Positions 54,101-62,817 of a DNA stretch of 64,000 nucleotides are shown here, in pieces. The position numbers and the translations under genes are program-made. The first letter of the stretch is position 1. Every line of letters starts with the position of its first letter. Origin of the DNA: Desulfosporosinus sp. FKB (GTDB lineage Bacteria > Bacillota > Desulfitobacteriia > Desulfitobacteriales > Desulfitobacteriaceae); the NCBI RefSeq assembly GCF_002196705.1, contig NZ_NADJ01000038.1, positions 239,419-303,418 of the forward strand, in the 5' to 3' direction. Under the pieces are notes generated by a model that was not told the DNA's origin, ran no database searches, and saw only the letters and a program-made list of their open reading frames with translations.

Positions 54101-56737
54101 AGCATCAAGCATGATGTAAGATTGATAGGGCAGCAGCAAAAATTGTAGAGCAAATTGTTCGGCAAGTGTTAAAAAATCCTGAGCAACGTTAGTTTCTTCT
54201 CTTCCCTGGCATAAAAGCATATTGAAGATGCACAAGATCATGGGCCAGAGAATACCTAATGCAGCCAGTCCGACCCATACCCAAGGACTCCCGGGAAGAA
54301 TCATGAATCCTAAGGTCAATAGCAATAATTGGGCTGGATTTTCCAAACTTCTTCTTAAGTTATCAAAGATCTTCCATTTAGAGATAAAGGGCAGAGGTTT
54401 AAAAAGCCAAGGAATGAGCTGCCAGTCTCCTCTCACCCAGCGATGTTGACGGCGCAGAAAAGCGCGATAGGTCGAAGGATAACCATCAATTAATTCAATA
54501 TCTGTGACAAGGCCCGCTCGGGCATAAATCCCTTCGATGAGATCGTGACTGAGAATAGTGTTTTCTGGAAAGGTCTTATGGGTTACTTGTTGAAATACAT
54601 CAACATCGTAAATCCCTTTTCCCGTAAATATCCCTTCGTTAAATAGATCCTGATAAAGATCCGAGATGGCGTTTGTATACGGATCTACTCCAACTCTGCC
54701 CGAATAGATGCGGGAAAATTCGGTGGCACCGGCACTCAAAATGGAAACTCCTACCCGGGGCTGTAGTATTCCGTAACCTTGGACAACTCTTGTTTTATCC
54801 TCATTTAACTGCGGAGAGTGCAGCGGATGGGCAAGGGTTCCAATTAACTTTTTAGCTGTTCCCTGAGGTAATTGAGTATCGGCATCAAGGGTAATTACAT
54901 AGCGGATACTCGGAAGAGCAGCTAAGTTTCCAATCTGGATATCATAACTTGTCTCCCCAGCTTGACGCAACAGAGCATTAAACTCCAAAAGCTTTCCTCG
55001 TTTGCGCTCCCACCCCATCCAGACTCCTTCAGCAGAATTGTATAAGCGGTGCCGATGTAATAAATAAAATTGGTCTTGTTGATACTTTTGATTGAGATTT
55101 TCTATTTCTTCCTTCGCAGCGATGATAATTTCCTCATCACCCGGGATCGTTTGGGAGGGGGCATCTGCAAAATCTCCCAGCAAGGCAAAATATAAGTTAT
55201 CATCTCTGTTTGCCAGAAAATATACTTCCATTTCAGCGACGAGTTCCTTGACTCGATCCACACTCGTTAGCAGAGTGGGAACGACAACCATCGTCCTAAA
55301 TTCATCAGGAATCCCCTCTCGCAGCTCCAATTTCGGTAAAAAGGTAGGCGTAAACAGTTTGCAGACTAACCAGTTAAGGGTAGGTATAATTAAACCGCTG
55401 GCCCAGATAAGGAGCGTTAAAATTAAGACGATATAGCCAAGAGAGGGTGGCATGCTGCTGGCGTACGATAAAACCCAAAGTGTCAGCAAACAAATCCCAA
55501 GAATTAGGCCGCCAAAGTAATATGTTAAAGGCTTTTTTTCAACGGCTTGACGAAATGTAGAGAGAGCGCTGAGATTCGAGCCAAAGTCCTGTTTTAGCTC
55601 CTGTTCTAAACTGCTTCGGCCCAGACCCAGCAAATCAAACCCTATATGGGAGGCCAGTGTATCGCCTTCGGCTTGTGCCTTTTCTGCCCTGGCGAGCACC
55701 TTTCGTGCTACAACAAGTTCCGAGGTTTTGAAATTTTTAGCGATCATTTCCACTTCATGACGATAGGCATCCCGAGAGTCGAAATCCATTTGTCCATAAA
55801 TATGGCTAGGATCTTTTTCAAAAACACTCTCGACTAGACTTACTTCTTCGAAAAACCGGGGCCAATTTTCCGCGGCAATAAAATGCATACTCGTAATGGC
55901 ATGCCCCATTGATACTTGATACATTGTCTGTCGTTGACGTTCAAGTTTTGCTAACTCCTCAATGGTCGTATCCTGTTTGGCAACGGCCCGATCAATCCAG
56001 TGCAGTAAAGGAGCTCCATCCACACCGTGTTCGCGCATCCGTCTTAAAATTTGTTCGGCGTATGCTGAAGAATATTCTTCCTCCATACTTAAAGTTTTTA
56101 GCATTTCATCCCAGTTCGTTTTATCGTGTTCGGTTTCTAAGAGAGGCAGAAGCCATTGGTCAGCCCGTTCCCTTTCAGTTTGGGTGAACATAATAAGCTC
56201 CGCTAATCTCCTAATATTCTCGAGAATTACAATTCTTAGCATTGTGGGGATTGCCCATAATTCGCCGCTCGTTAAAGGGATTTGAACCTGATACGCATTG
56301 ATAAACGCTTTTAAAGTGTCGCGTTGTAATTGACTGTCTGTATGCTCGATTAGTTCGACTAGCAAAGCATATACTCTGGGATATCCCATAAAGTCACCGC
56401 TGGAAATGCGGGGCAACTGCCGTTCAAATTTCAAAGGAAGGCTTTTGGGGATCTCCTCTTTCAATCCTCTGAGACTATAATAATTGTCTAATAACCATTC
56501 CGTTGCTGGGATGGTATCTTTTGTTCGAGTAGCATAATCCGTAATTTCATGATAAGCCCGTTCTAAGAACTTAATATTTTGTCTGACCCTTGGCAAGAGA
56601 GTTCGCTTCGGATGATGTGCACTCTGATTCGCGGTGAAACGGGCAATTTCTTCCGCATGCTTCAGCAAATCTTCTCCGTGAAGGGCAATGTCCTTATATG
56701 GCTTTTCTTTAATCATTGACCGTGCGAAAAACTTCAT
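48152..56737 (-). CDS. Cyclic beta-1,2-glucan synthase-type protein (GT84 + glucoamylase-like + GH94)
   Basis: 2861 residues, similar to NdvB/Cgs. A cytoplasmic N-terminal part (1-400) leads to transmembrane helices around 405-455. The glycosyltransferase 84 domain (about 480-800) has TLDADTQLPQ and RRQHRWVRGDWQ. More helices lie at 815-960. A glucoamylase-like domain (about 1010-1520) has STVDSGNFAMYL. Tandem GH94 sandwich domains follow, and a helical barrel has GSGDWNDGF with the catalytic Asp. It polymerises UDP-glucose to beta-1,2-glucan and trims or cyclises it. A large single gene with no frameshift. Confidence 0.88.
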   Translation of the reverse strand: MKFFARSMIKEKPYKDIALHGEDLLKHAEEIARFTANQSAHHPKRTLLPRVRQNIKFLERAYHEITDYATRTKDTIPATEWLLDNYYSLRGLKEEIPKSLPLKFERQLPRISSGDFMGYPRVYALLVELIEHTDSQLQRDTLKAFINAYQVQIPLTSGELWAIPTMLRIVILENIRRLAELIMFTQTERERADQWLLPLLETEHDKTNWDEMLKTLSMEEEYSSAYAEQILRRMREHGVDGAPLLHWIDRAVAKQDTTIEELAKLERQRQTMYQVSMGHAITSMHFIAAENWPRFFEEVSLVESVFEKDPSHIYGQMDFDSRDAYRHEVEMIAKNFKTSELVVARKVLARAEKAQAEGDTLASHIGFDLLGLGRSSLEQELKQDFGSNLSALSTFRQAVEKKPLTYYFGGLILGICLLTLWVLSYASSMPPSLGYIVLILTLLIWASGLIIPTLNWLVCKLFTPTFLPKLELREGIPDEFRTMVVVPTLLTSVDRVKELVAEMEVYFLANRDDNLYFALLGDFADAPSQTIPGDEEIIIAAKEEIENLNQKYQQDQFYLLHRHRLYNSAEGVWMGWERKRGKLLEFNALLRQAGETSYDIQIGNLAALPSIRYVITLDADTQLPQGTAKKLIGTLAHPLHSPQLNEDKTRVVQGYGILQPRVGVSILSAGATEFSRIYSGRVGVDPYTNAISDLYQDLFNEGIFTGKGIYDVDVFQQVTHKTFPENTILSHDLIEGIYARAGLVTDIELIDGYPSTYRAFLRRQHRWVRGDWQLIPWLFKPLPFISKWKIFDNLRRSLENPAQLLLLTLGFMILPGSPWVWVGLAALGILWPMILCIFNMLLCQGREETNVAQDFLTLAEQFALQFLLLPYQSYIMLDAIFRSLYRQLISHRNMLEWETAADTEKRIDLSFKANLGAMRPVIVYCVLVFFLIGFLFPAKLMAVTPLVILWLLSIWCSYRVSLPKRHKKELLSASEQQSLRLWSRKIWAFFEEFVSDAEHWLPPDNVQIDPPNGIAHRTSPTNIGLALLANLAARDFGYISLSTAINRIERTLQTIKELEHWQGHLYNWYDTLSLEPLEPRYISTVDSGNFAMYLVTLKSGLSESMESPLLNLGYLSALQDTLIHFKQAVSEEVFNDFSEFERGLNKFLETSDQSWSLETWRQLIRSWPNVPSNQEWSEEGRYWAKQIQKMIGSFEKEIQDFFPWAKDPALINQIDQQVADELQFAPLERLALYYSQGLEHGTFSAEIGEKIKPALERAQHLLLKSRELQHELEEMVLATDFRPLFDEKRQLFSIGYRVGDSMLDKSYYDLLASEARQASFIAIAKGDVSHSHWFRLGRTLTLAQRKRSLVSWSGTMFEFLMPLLVMRNYEGTLLDETYNSVVEVQRKYAAEHNLPWGISESGFYAFDPQLNYQYKAFGVPGLGLKRGLIQDLVIAPYASFLALMVAPREALANISSMDHQGFSGRYGLYEAADYTADRIPVGGSHKLIKSFMAHHQGMSFLALDNVLFDNRMQNRLHKEPFIQASELLLQERLPSAVSLVSQPESEQVVAERYSKNILPEKNHSIFLNTAMSPIPVTHCISNGQYSVMLTNSGAGFSRFREISISRWREDVTRDAWGMYFYIQNLNSGDVWSAAFQPCGFGGEDYKVTFAPDRVEFRRQDGNLTTKTEIVVSPEDQTEIRRISLTNHSKFERVVEITSYFEVVLARANDDLAHPAFGNLFIQTDYQNEVLFASRRPRKENQRRLWLMHTVATEGDKVGTLQYETDRARFVGRGRSLAKPQAVDANHPLSNTVGAVLDPIMSLRQRVRIGPGQTARVSFSVGYADNQEEIVRISEKYRDPLSVNRAFELAWTHCNMELRHLNLTAGQANEALSLGGHLFYLSPCRRDVAEYIERNCKGQSGLWSYAISGDLPIVLVRVDCEEHLDLVHRLLTIHEYWSLKGLYADLVILNEDESSYVQAFQDNLRDLVSMGHARDRLNQPGGVFILQKGHVHPDDLRLLYTVARIMFNGEGGSCTLQVRKKSKLITEEGIDADTHSPSEADEVSLEASSEHKPPESIDEILSSLTFPNGYGGFSDDGKEYIIQLQEARNTPLPWINVIANSRFGFQVSEAGAGYSWSMNSREYKLTPWSNDPVLDPPGEVLYLKNAETGEFWSVTARPRREKGAYTIRHGQGYSVFEHCSHGLKQTLRLFVPVEEPVKITELMLSNMSEQTLHLSLVYYAEWVLGVAREQTAPYLVSEFDKEKQLFLVRNTYQEEFAGRHGFLTAIGGDIDSYTGDRSEFIGRNGSLADPIGLKTERFSDSVGAGFDPCTAMKINISLAPGEEKTVTFLLGDTQNREEAEEIREKYRDPKKVNEELEHVKSFWDGLLGKIQVETPDTSMNLLLNRWLLYQTMVCRVWARSAFYQSGGAYGFRDQLQDVMALVYTSPEITRRQIILHCAHQFREGDVQHWWHEGKNKGIRTRFADDLLWLPFVTAHYIERTGDIGVLEEVTSFLDDETLKEGEDERYSVPDISAETGTVYEHCLRALERGMRFGEHGLPLIGSGDWNDGFSQIGPKGRGESVWLGWFLYLTLQRFSNICLGRQDKERGEGYRRIAKELQQSLEKHGWDGGWYRRAYFDDGTPLGSTRNTECQIDAIAQSWSVISAAAKPSRALDAMLALEHYLWRKDEGILLLLTPPFDKSLPDPGYIKGYVPGVRENGGQYTHGAIWAVLAYTTLGEGDKAMELFHMLNPVNHARTENEANRYKVEPYVVAADVYAIHPHVGRGGWSWYTGAAGWLYQAGLEGILGFKRLGDRLILKPCIPSHWKGFRLTYTYCSSRYEIVVENPQGKMTGAEQITCDDVLLEEPVIQLKDDSQVHTIHLTM

Positions 56738-56809
56738 TGTTCGTCTCCGTTTGTCATTTTTTGAGCATCATTATTGCATTATTCCCAATCTCTCCCACTT
56801 CATTCATAA

Positions 56810-56845
56810 AAACAAACACCCTAGCCATTTTTCACAGCTAGGGTG
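56810..56845 (-). terminator. Terminator of the FtsK gene
   Basis: CACCCTAGC and GCTAGGGTG form a 9-bp stem; on the minus strand it continues TTTGTTTTTATG. It lies about 30 nt past the translocase stop. Confidence 0.85.
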
Positions 56846-56876
56846 CCGAAATTATTTATTAATTAACTGTTAAGTA

Positions 56877-59573
56877 TTAACCGAACCGCTCTAGAAATTC
56901 ATCCATGGTAATAAGTACCTGTCTGGGTTTACTTCCTTCATAAGCTCCCACAACTCCTTGATCTTCAAGCATATCCATCAAGCGCGCGGCCCTGGTATAT
57001 CCGAGTTTTAAGCGTCGTTGTAAGAAAGAGGTCGATGCGATACCGCTTTTAAGACAAAGTTTTCCTGCTTCAAAAAATAGCGCATCATCAGGACCATTAC
57101 CCTCCTCATTCTTTTCCGGAGTTTCTGCAAACAACCGTTCCGGATCAAGATATTCGGGTTTGCCAAGGTTCTTCCAATGGGCAATGATCTTTTGAACTTC
57201 TTCATCGGTCACTAAACAGCCTTGTACGCGCAACGCCTTATTAACCCCTAAGGGAGAATAAAGCATATCCCCTTTGCCCAAAAGTTTCTCGGCTCCAGTA
57301 GCATCAAGTATCGTGCGTGAATCGATTTGAGACGATACCGCGAAAGAAATTCGGCTGGGAATATTGGCCTTAATGACCCCTGTTATCACGTCAACAGATG
57401 GCCGCTGAGTTGCAATTACAAGATGAATACCTGCTGCCCTTGCCATTTGGGCTAAACGGCAGATGGCCTCCTCGACTTCACCGGGAGCTACCAGCATGAG
57501 ATCTGCCAATTCATCAATGATTACGACGATGTAAGGCAGCTTTATGGACGAATCAACTTCAGACTTAAGTTTATTATAGCGGACAACGTCTCGAACTCCC
57601 GCAGCAGCAAAAAGTTCATATCTATTTTCCATTTCTTTAACGATCCATTTAAGAGCACTAGCTGCCTTCTTAGGATCAACAACTACGGGGGCAAGAAGAT
57701 GAGGAATACCATTATATTGACTCAGCTCAACCATTTTAGGATCAACGAGTAAGAATTTCACTTCGGCCGGCGTTGCATTAAATAAGATTGAATTTATGAT
57801 TGAGGTAATACAAACACTCTTCCCTGAACCTGTAGCTCCAGCCACCAAAAGATGGGGCATTTTAATCAAATCTGCGACGATGGGCTGATCTGCTATATCT
57901 TTTCCTAATGCTACTTTAAGTTTCGAAGAATAGTCACGAAAACTGGGGGTCTCCAGCACTTCTCGAAAAGGGACCGAACGCGCCTGTTTATTGGGAACTT
58001 CGATGCCAATAGCCGCCTTTCCTGGAATAGGAGCCTCAATACGCACATCACGAGCCGCCAGCCCTAAAGCAATATCATCTGCCAAATTGACAATCTTACT
58101 AATTTTCACTCCCGGAGCCGGGGCTAATTCGTAACGAGTGATCACAGGTCCACTGGTAACACGAATTACTTTTGCTTTAACTCCGAAATCCAAAAGCACT
58201 TTTTCTAACAACCTGGAAGTCTCGGGGTCTTGGACAGGATATTGCAAGGCAACGGGGTCAAGCAAGGAAAAGTCAGGAGATTCCCAAAGAGGATGATCTT
58301 GAAGTTTATCCTCGGGATTATGTTCATGAATGTCTTCATGAATATTTTCGAGAACATCTTCGGGAACATCTTCGGGAACATTTTCAGGAATGTCATCAAA
58401 AGTAATGGGAACATGAGTTTTAGGAGTAGGTTCCAAAGAAGGTTCCAAAGAAGGTTCCAAAGCAGATTCTAGAATTTGATCTGTCGTTATTTCTGATTCT
58501 GATCTTGGATCCGATATAGGTTCTTGGATTAATTCAGCAACAAATCTCATTTTAGATTCTGTGTTAAATTCCGGCTTCTTCTCCCCTTCAGCAGAATCCA
58601 GAACTTTGTGCGGATCACTGATCCTTTCGTCTTTTAAACTGCATTCCTTTACAGCCGTGACAGTATTAATCACATGGTTGATCTGCAAATCAGGCTTATT
58701 CTCAGGTTTAAGGCCTACATCTTGAGGATCTGTACATAATTGTTGATCTGATGATACCTTAAAGTTCTCTTCCAGATCCCTGTGAGTTGGATTGTTATCG
58801 ATTTTAAACTGCGCTAAAAACTCTGCTTGATCTGCTTGAGATTTAAAGATAGGTTTAGCCTGACAGGGGTTCTCCTTCAAATTCTCCTGTGCCACTGGCC
58901 GATTACTCTCTGACTTAGGAATTGCGTTCTTCGTGGGCTCTTCATGATCTACGTCTTCAAAATACGTTTCGATTCCCCTTAATAGAGTCAATTTCGGCGT
59001 CTTTTTCAGCAGAAATGACTCACCGGCTGCAAAATATGATGGAAAATCTTCGCCCAATTCATTCATTTCCCGCGCTTGTTCCTGATCAACATCTTTAATT
59101 TCGACCCATTCCGGCGAGGAAAAATAATGATTAAAGCCATGCAAATTAACAAGTTTTCCACCGGGCAAAGGTATTCCCTCTTCATTCGGTTTGGGACTTG
59201 TTAACCACGACTTCGCGGACTTTACTTCAGTTTGCCTTTTGCGCTGTGCTTTGGCGACAGCTTTAGAATGAACATTCCTTGTGGTCGTTTGAGATTGAGA
59301 TTGAGATTTGAATTGAGACCGCGATCGAAACGACTGGACTTTATCCGAATAAATCCATAAAACAATAGCAACAATCAAAAATAGAAAAAGTCCAATCCAA
59401 GCAAAATGAACTCCAAAAATTGCTGAAATCCCCGAAAAAATCTGTCGTCCCATAAAAAATCCCCGGCCGCCCATAAGGCCCAATAGAGAAAATAGGAACA
59501 ATAAAATACTTATTATTTTTAAATAAATTAATTTAAAATCAAACATATCTAAATTCTTTCCATTACCTCGCAC
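56877..59573 (-). CDS. ftsK: FtsK/SpoIIIE-family DNA translocase
   Basis: 898 residues. The N-terminus has only two clear membrane helices (about 12-36 and 55-78), fewer than the usual four. A long acidic, repeat-rich linker (about 80-430) follows. The motor has [13 protein letters not shown] (Walker A), [12 protein letters not shown] (Walker B) and [13 protein letters not shown]. The C-terminal gamma winged helix reads [22 protein letters not shown]. It pumps chromosome DNA at the septum or into the forespore. GTG at 59573 follows GGGGGTGA. An ATG at 59546 is the alternative start. Confidence 0.94.
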   Translation of the reverse strand: MRGNGKNLDMFDFKLIYLKIISILLFLFSLLGLMGGRGFFMGRQIFSGISAIFGVHFAWIGLFLFLIVAIVLWIYSDKVQSFRSRSQFKSQSQSQTTTRNVHSKAVAKAQRKRQTEVKSAKSWLTSPKPNEEGIPLPGGKLVNLHGFNHYFSSPEWVEIKDVDQEQAREMNELGEDFPSYFAAGESFLLKKTPKLTLLRGIETYFEDVDHEEPTKNAIPKSESNRPVAQENLKENPCQAKPIFKSQADQAEFLAQFKIDNNPTHRDLEENFKVSSDQQLCTDPQDVGLKPENKPDLQINHVINTVTAVKECSLKDERISDPHKVLDSAEGEKKPEFNTESKMRFVAELIQEPISDPRSESEITTDQILESALEPSLEPSLEPTPKTHVPITFDDIPENVPEDVPEDVLENIHEDIHEHNPEDKLQDHPLWESPDFSLLDPVALQYPVQDPETSRLLEKVLLDFGVKAKVIRVTSGPVITRYELAPAPGVKISKIVNLADDIALGLAARDVRIEAPIPGKAAIGIEVPNKQARSVPFREVLETPSFRDYSSKLKVALGKDIADQPIVADLIKMPHLLVAGATGSGKSVCITSIINSILFNATPAEVKFLLVDPKMVELSQYNGIPHLLAPVVVDPKKAASALKWIVKEMENRYELFAAAGVRDVVRYNKLKSEVDSSIKLPYIVVIIDELADLMLVAPGEVEEAICRLAQMARAAGIHLVIATQRPSVDVITGVIKANIPSRISFAVSSQIDSRTILDATGAEKLLGKGDMLYSPLGVNKALRVQGCLVTDEEVQKIIAHWKNLGKPEYLDPERLFAETPEKNEEGNGPDDALFFEAGKLCLKSGIASTSFLQRRLKLGYTRAARLMDMLEDQGVVGAYEGSKPRQVLITMDEFLERFG
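58351..58464. repeat. Tandem 12-nt repeats within the FtsK linker coding region
   Basis: Three copies of GGTTCCAAAGAA (58429-58464, the last with one change) and about three of a GAACATCTTCGG-type unit (58351-58389) encode repeated LEPS and EDVP residues. They are in frame, so copy-number changes would lengthen or shorten the disordered linker without breaking the gene. Confidence 0.85.
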
Positions 59574-59649
59574 CTTTTCACCCCCATGCTATACTCATTA
59601 TGGTTGATAAGCTATGAGAATGTCAAAAGGTTTTTTTGTTCTAATCTCC

Positions 59650-60609
59650 TTAGTAACTTAAAAGCACGCCCTCTTGATTGGGGAAATGATTAAAAATTTC
59701 ATAGGATATTTCACCGTTTTCATTCAGGTAAACATTGCCGGTATAGAGAAAATCACCTTTCGTCCAATACCGCAGATCGACAAATTCCACCAGACATTCT
59801 CCTGAATCAGAGTTATGAGCCACCACATGATAATAAGGGGTAAATTGACAAAACATTTCCGCTAGATTTCCCTCAAGAGCATTAGAAACTGAAGGATTGT
59901 CTTTATCGAATTTCGGTAAAACTCTGCAAATTGAAGGAATCTGATTACGAACAATACCAAACCGCACCGAATCTCCCTGGAAGAGAATAAAATTCCAGGC
60001 AAAAGGATGATACATAGCCGGAAGGACTTTAACCTCAGCACGAGATTTAATTGAATACACTTCCATAAGTTTATTACGTGTTTTCAAACGGCCAATTTGA
60101 CGGTAGCCTAAATATAATAAACTGAAAAATATAGCAAACGAAGCAGAAGGTCTGGAAAAATCAGCAGAACGCAGCGAGGCCATAAAAGATCCCAGAAACA
60201 AGCATGATATGATGGGATCGGTAAGCATTATCATATCGACTGTGATTTTCTTACGCGAAAACGGCCATAACAATTCTGCTCCAAAAGAATTTAATAAGTC
60301 CAAAATACTATGCGATAATGTTCCAATAAGTGTCCATAATACTACAGTCCACCAAGACGTCGTAGGATAAATCAAATATAAGGTTGTTCCGAGTCCCAAA
60401 GACATAACGGTTAAGGCAAGCAAAGAATGGCTTGCACCCCGATGGTTCATCAAATAATTTAAACGACCTTTGAGATGAGCTAAAATATCGAGATCAGGAA
60501 GCATAGCGCCCAGAGAACAGCCCAAAAATACGGGATCATTTAATTGCATCGTATGACCTGAGAAAGCACTTAAGGCAATTCCGACGAGTCCATGAGTTAT
60601 AGGATCCAT
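59650..60609 (-). CDS. YdjM-like membrane-bound metal-dependent hydrolase
   Basis: 319 residues. The N-terminus MDPITHGLVGIAL and the motifs GAMLPDLDIL and NHRGASHSLLALTV supply the conserved His and Asp of this family (DUF457). About four membrane helices lie in the first 170 residues, with a soluble C-terminal half. The biochemical activity of the family is not established; one E. coli member is SOS-controlled. A single gene between ftsK and the BON gene. Confidence 0.8.
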   Translation of the reverse strand: MDPITHGLVGIALSAFSGHTMQLNDPVFLGCSLGAMLPDLDILAHLKGRLNYLMNHRGASHSLLALTVMSLGLGTTLYLIYPTTSWWTVVLWTLIGTLSHSILDLLNSFGAELLWPFSRKKITVDMIMLTDPIISCLFLGSFMASLRSADFSRPSASFAIFFSLLYLGYRQIGRLKTRNKLMEVYSIKSRAEVKVLPAMYHPFAWNFILFQGDSVRFGIVRNQIPSICRVLPKFDKDNPSVSNALEGNLAEMFCQFTPYYHVVAHNSDSGECLVEFVDLRYWTKGDFLYTGNVYLNENGEISYEIFNHFPNQEGVLLSY

Positions 60610-60736
60610 TATTGCCCTCCTTCACATTTTTGTCACGACCCTAACAGTTTTTATTATAGCATAAAGTTGTTGAAGCAACCCGAATTTCATACTCTGAAAT
60701 GCATTTCCTGATTTTTCATCTTATTACATATAACTA

Positions 60737-60762
60737 GAAAACTCCGCATAATCATGCGGAGT
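60737..60762 (-). terminator. Terminator after the BON-domain gene
   Basis: ACTCCGCAT-AATC-ATGCGGAGT is a perfect 9-bp stem; the minus strand continues TTTTC. Confidence 0.75.
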
Positions 60763-60802
60763 AATCCATGACACGATAGCAAAGGATCTAAACCTTAGTC
60801 AA

Positions 60803-61693
60803 TTACCCTTTGCTGGAATGTGCGGCAACTTTAATTGAATTATTGACAGTATGAATCTCGGGGATGCTTTTGATCATTTCTTCAGGGAGATCACGTTCCT
60901 CTTCGGTGTAAACTTCTCCAGTCAGAAAAGCAATACCATTCTGTACAAAAGCTCGAACTTGACCTGAATTTAAACCATGCTGTCCCAACTTTGATACCAG
61001 CTGCTCCGTCAGCCACAAGTCATCACCCTGCGACCGATGGCGAGTCATTATCTCACTGACAACAGCCTTCACACCGGGAACTTGATATGCAGTTTCAACG
61101 GCCCATTCCATCTCTTCCTGTGTGTCTACAAGACCGCTTAACGTTATCAAGCCATTACGCGCACCTGTTTGAATTTCATGCGCATTAACCCAAGGTGATG
61201 CAACCAAGGCATTTTCCACGCGATTTACTAAAGTCGCGTCGTCGACGGCTTTCTCCAAAAATTGAATTTCGCTGCGGATTTCTTTTACGCCGCGTACCTG
61301 AGAGGCAAGGCGCTTAGCTAACCGTTCAGTGCTTTGGGTCTCAACATGGCCGAGTAAGGTAACAATTCCGCGACTAACCCGACACCCCAAATGAGTTATA
61401 TCCTCAAAATTAGAGTTCTTAAACCGTTCAATAATTCCCTCTTCTATATCCTTATCCAGGATAATTCCGTCATTAGAAACGGTCAGAGAGTTATCTAATT
61501 CACGAACACCATCGATGCGGCCCACACGACTCCCAAAAAAATCCTTTTCCGCTAAACTATCAACCATTCCCCAGATTATTGCCCTGTCTCCTTTGACCTC
61601 TACTTGAATCCCCTGCCCGCTTTCTCCGAAATGTGTATGAATAAGTTTTTTGATATCACGAAGAATATCTTTTTCGGATCGCGAATTATGCAT
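60803..61693 (-). CDS. Protein with four BON domains
   Basis: 296 residues made of four repeats of the roughly 65-residue BON fold. Each has a GxVxLxGxV-type strand (WGMVDSLAEK, TLLGHVETQSTERL, TLSGLVDTQEE, FLTGEVYTEEE), followed by a helix and a VxxVxxxI strand. BON domains bind phospholipid and appear in envelope-stress and mechanosensing proteins. There is no signal peptide, so it is probably cytoplasmic or peripheral. ATG 61693 behind GGAGGGAG is preferred over the start 18 bases upstream. Confidence 0.85.
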   Translation of the reverse strand: MHNSRSEKDILRDIKKLIHTHFGESGQGIQVEVKGDRAIIWGMVDSLAEKDFFGSRVGRIDGVRELDNSLTVSNDGIILDKDIEEGIIERFKNSNFEDITHLGCRVSRGIVTLLGHVETQSTERLAKRLASQVRGVKEIRSEIQFLEKAVDDATLVNRVENALVASPWVNAHEIQTGARNGLITLSGLVDTQEEMEWAVETAYQVPGVKAVVSEIMTRHRSQGDDLWLTEQLVSKLGQHGLNSGQVRAFVQNGIAFLTGEVYTEEERDLPEEMIKSIPEIHTVNNSIKVAAHSSKG

Positions 61694-61766
61694 AAAATCT
61701 CCCTCCACCATGAAGCTGTGTTTTCATACTCAGAGGGTATTTTATCCCAAGACTTCCTCTTTTAAT

Positions 61767-62789
61767 CTACCCTATTTCAGCAGGCTTAAATTTTGTCAGA
61801 TTCGCTGCCACTTCTTCCAAAAGATGCAATTGTTCTCTCAAGCCCAACACTATGAGAAGATCACCTTCTATGATTTCCTCTTGAGCACTAGGATTACTGA
61901 TAACACGATCACTACGCAAAATTGCTAAGATCATAGCACCAGTTTGCTGCTTAATGCCGCTTGTAGACAAGGTTCTTCCGATCAGGCAGGACCCTTGATC
62001 AACTTTAAGTTCCATAATTTCCATCCCAATATTCTGATCATGAATAACAGTTTCAAGGTACTCAATACTAATAGGTTTCAAAATTGACATGGCCATTCTC
62101 CAGCCGCCTAATATGGCCGGAGAAATCACCTTGTCAGCTCCGGCACGCAACAGTTTATTCTCAGATTCTAACCGATCCATGCGGGCAACTACCTGAATAT
62201 TCGGGTTTAGCCCTTTTGCCGTCAGGGTTACAAATACGTTTAGGGAATCTTCAGGAAGTGCCGTAATTAACCCCTTTGCCCGCTCAATACCTGCCCTTTT
62301 TAATATCTCATCTTCAGTCGCATCATTATTAAGGACTAGATATCCTTCCTCAATAAACTCATGGGCCAAGTCCTCTTGTTGTTCAATGACAACACAAGGA
62401 TGGCCTTCTTTCCGGAGACGGTAGAGCACTTGTTTTCCAACGCGTCCACCTCCACAGACAATAATGTGGTTTTGAAGTTCAGCAATTTTCTTATTCATCT
62501 TTCTTCTCCCATACGCCCCTGCTAATTGACCTTCGATTAAAAACGCCATCATTATTCCAACAAAATAGAGCATTACTCCGGCTCCGCCAATCATGAGGAT
62601 AATGATAAAAACATGGCCGGAATCTGATTTAACTTCAATATCCCCATAACCCACCGTCGTAATGGTCTCGACCGTAAAATAAAAGGCCTGGGCCAAAGTG
62701 AGGTGTTCCGTCGTCATTAACCCAATTGTTCCGAAAAACAACGTAAACAAAAGGGCTAAAAAGGCTAGTCCAATGCGCCTGCCCAACAA
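61767..62789 (-). CDS. Two-TM potassium channel with RCK domain
   Basis: 340 residues. Two membrane helices flank the pore loop with the filter TVGYGD (residues about 46-51). The cytoplasmic part starts with the NAD-binding RCK/TrkA-N domain HIIVCGGGRVGKQVLYRL (about 108-125) and ends with a TrkA-C domain. It conducts K+ under ligand control, like MthK or GsuK. The start is TTG at 62789. It is 73 nt from the BON gene and 28 nt from the PHP gene, so the three probably form an operon. Confidence 0.92.
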   Translation of the reverse strand: MLGRRIGLAFLALLFTLFFGTIGLMTTEHLTLAQAFYFTVETITTVGYGDIEVKSDSGHVFIIILMIGGAGVMLYFVGIMMAFLIEGQLAGAYGRRKMNKKIAELQNHIIVCGGGRVGKQVLYRLRKEGHPCVVIEQQEDLAHEFIEEGYLVLNNDATEDEILKRAGIERAKGLITALPEDSLNVFVTLTAKGLNPNIQVVARMDRLESENKLLRAGADKVISPAILGGWRMAMSILKPISIEYLETVIHDQNIGMEIMELKVDQGSCLIGRTLSTSGIKQQTGAMILAILRSDRVISNPSAQEEIIEGDLLIVLGLREQLHLLEEVAANLTKFKPAEIG

Positions 62790-62817
62790 ATCACTTCTTT
62801 CTTTACAAACCTCTGAC

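Noticed and set aside
58351..58464. Short tandem repeats as a CRISPR array
   Set aside because: Units are 12 nt with no unique spacers and lie in frame within the ftsK coding region.
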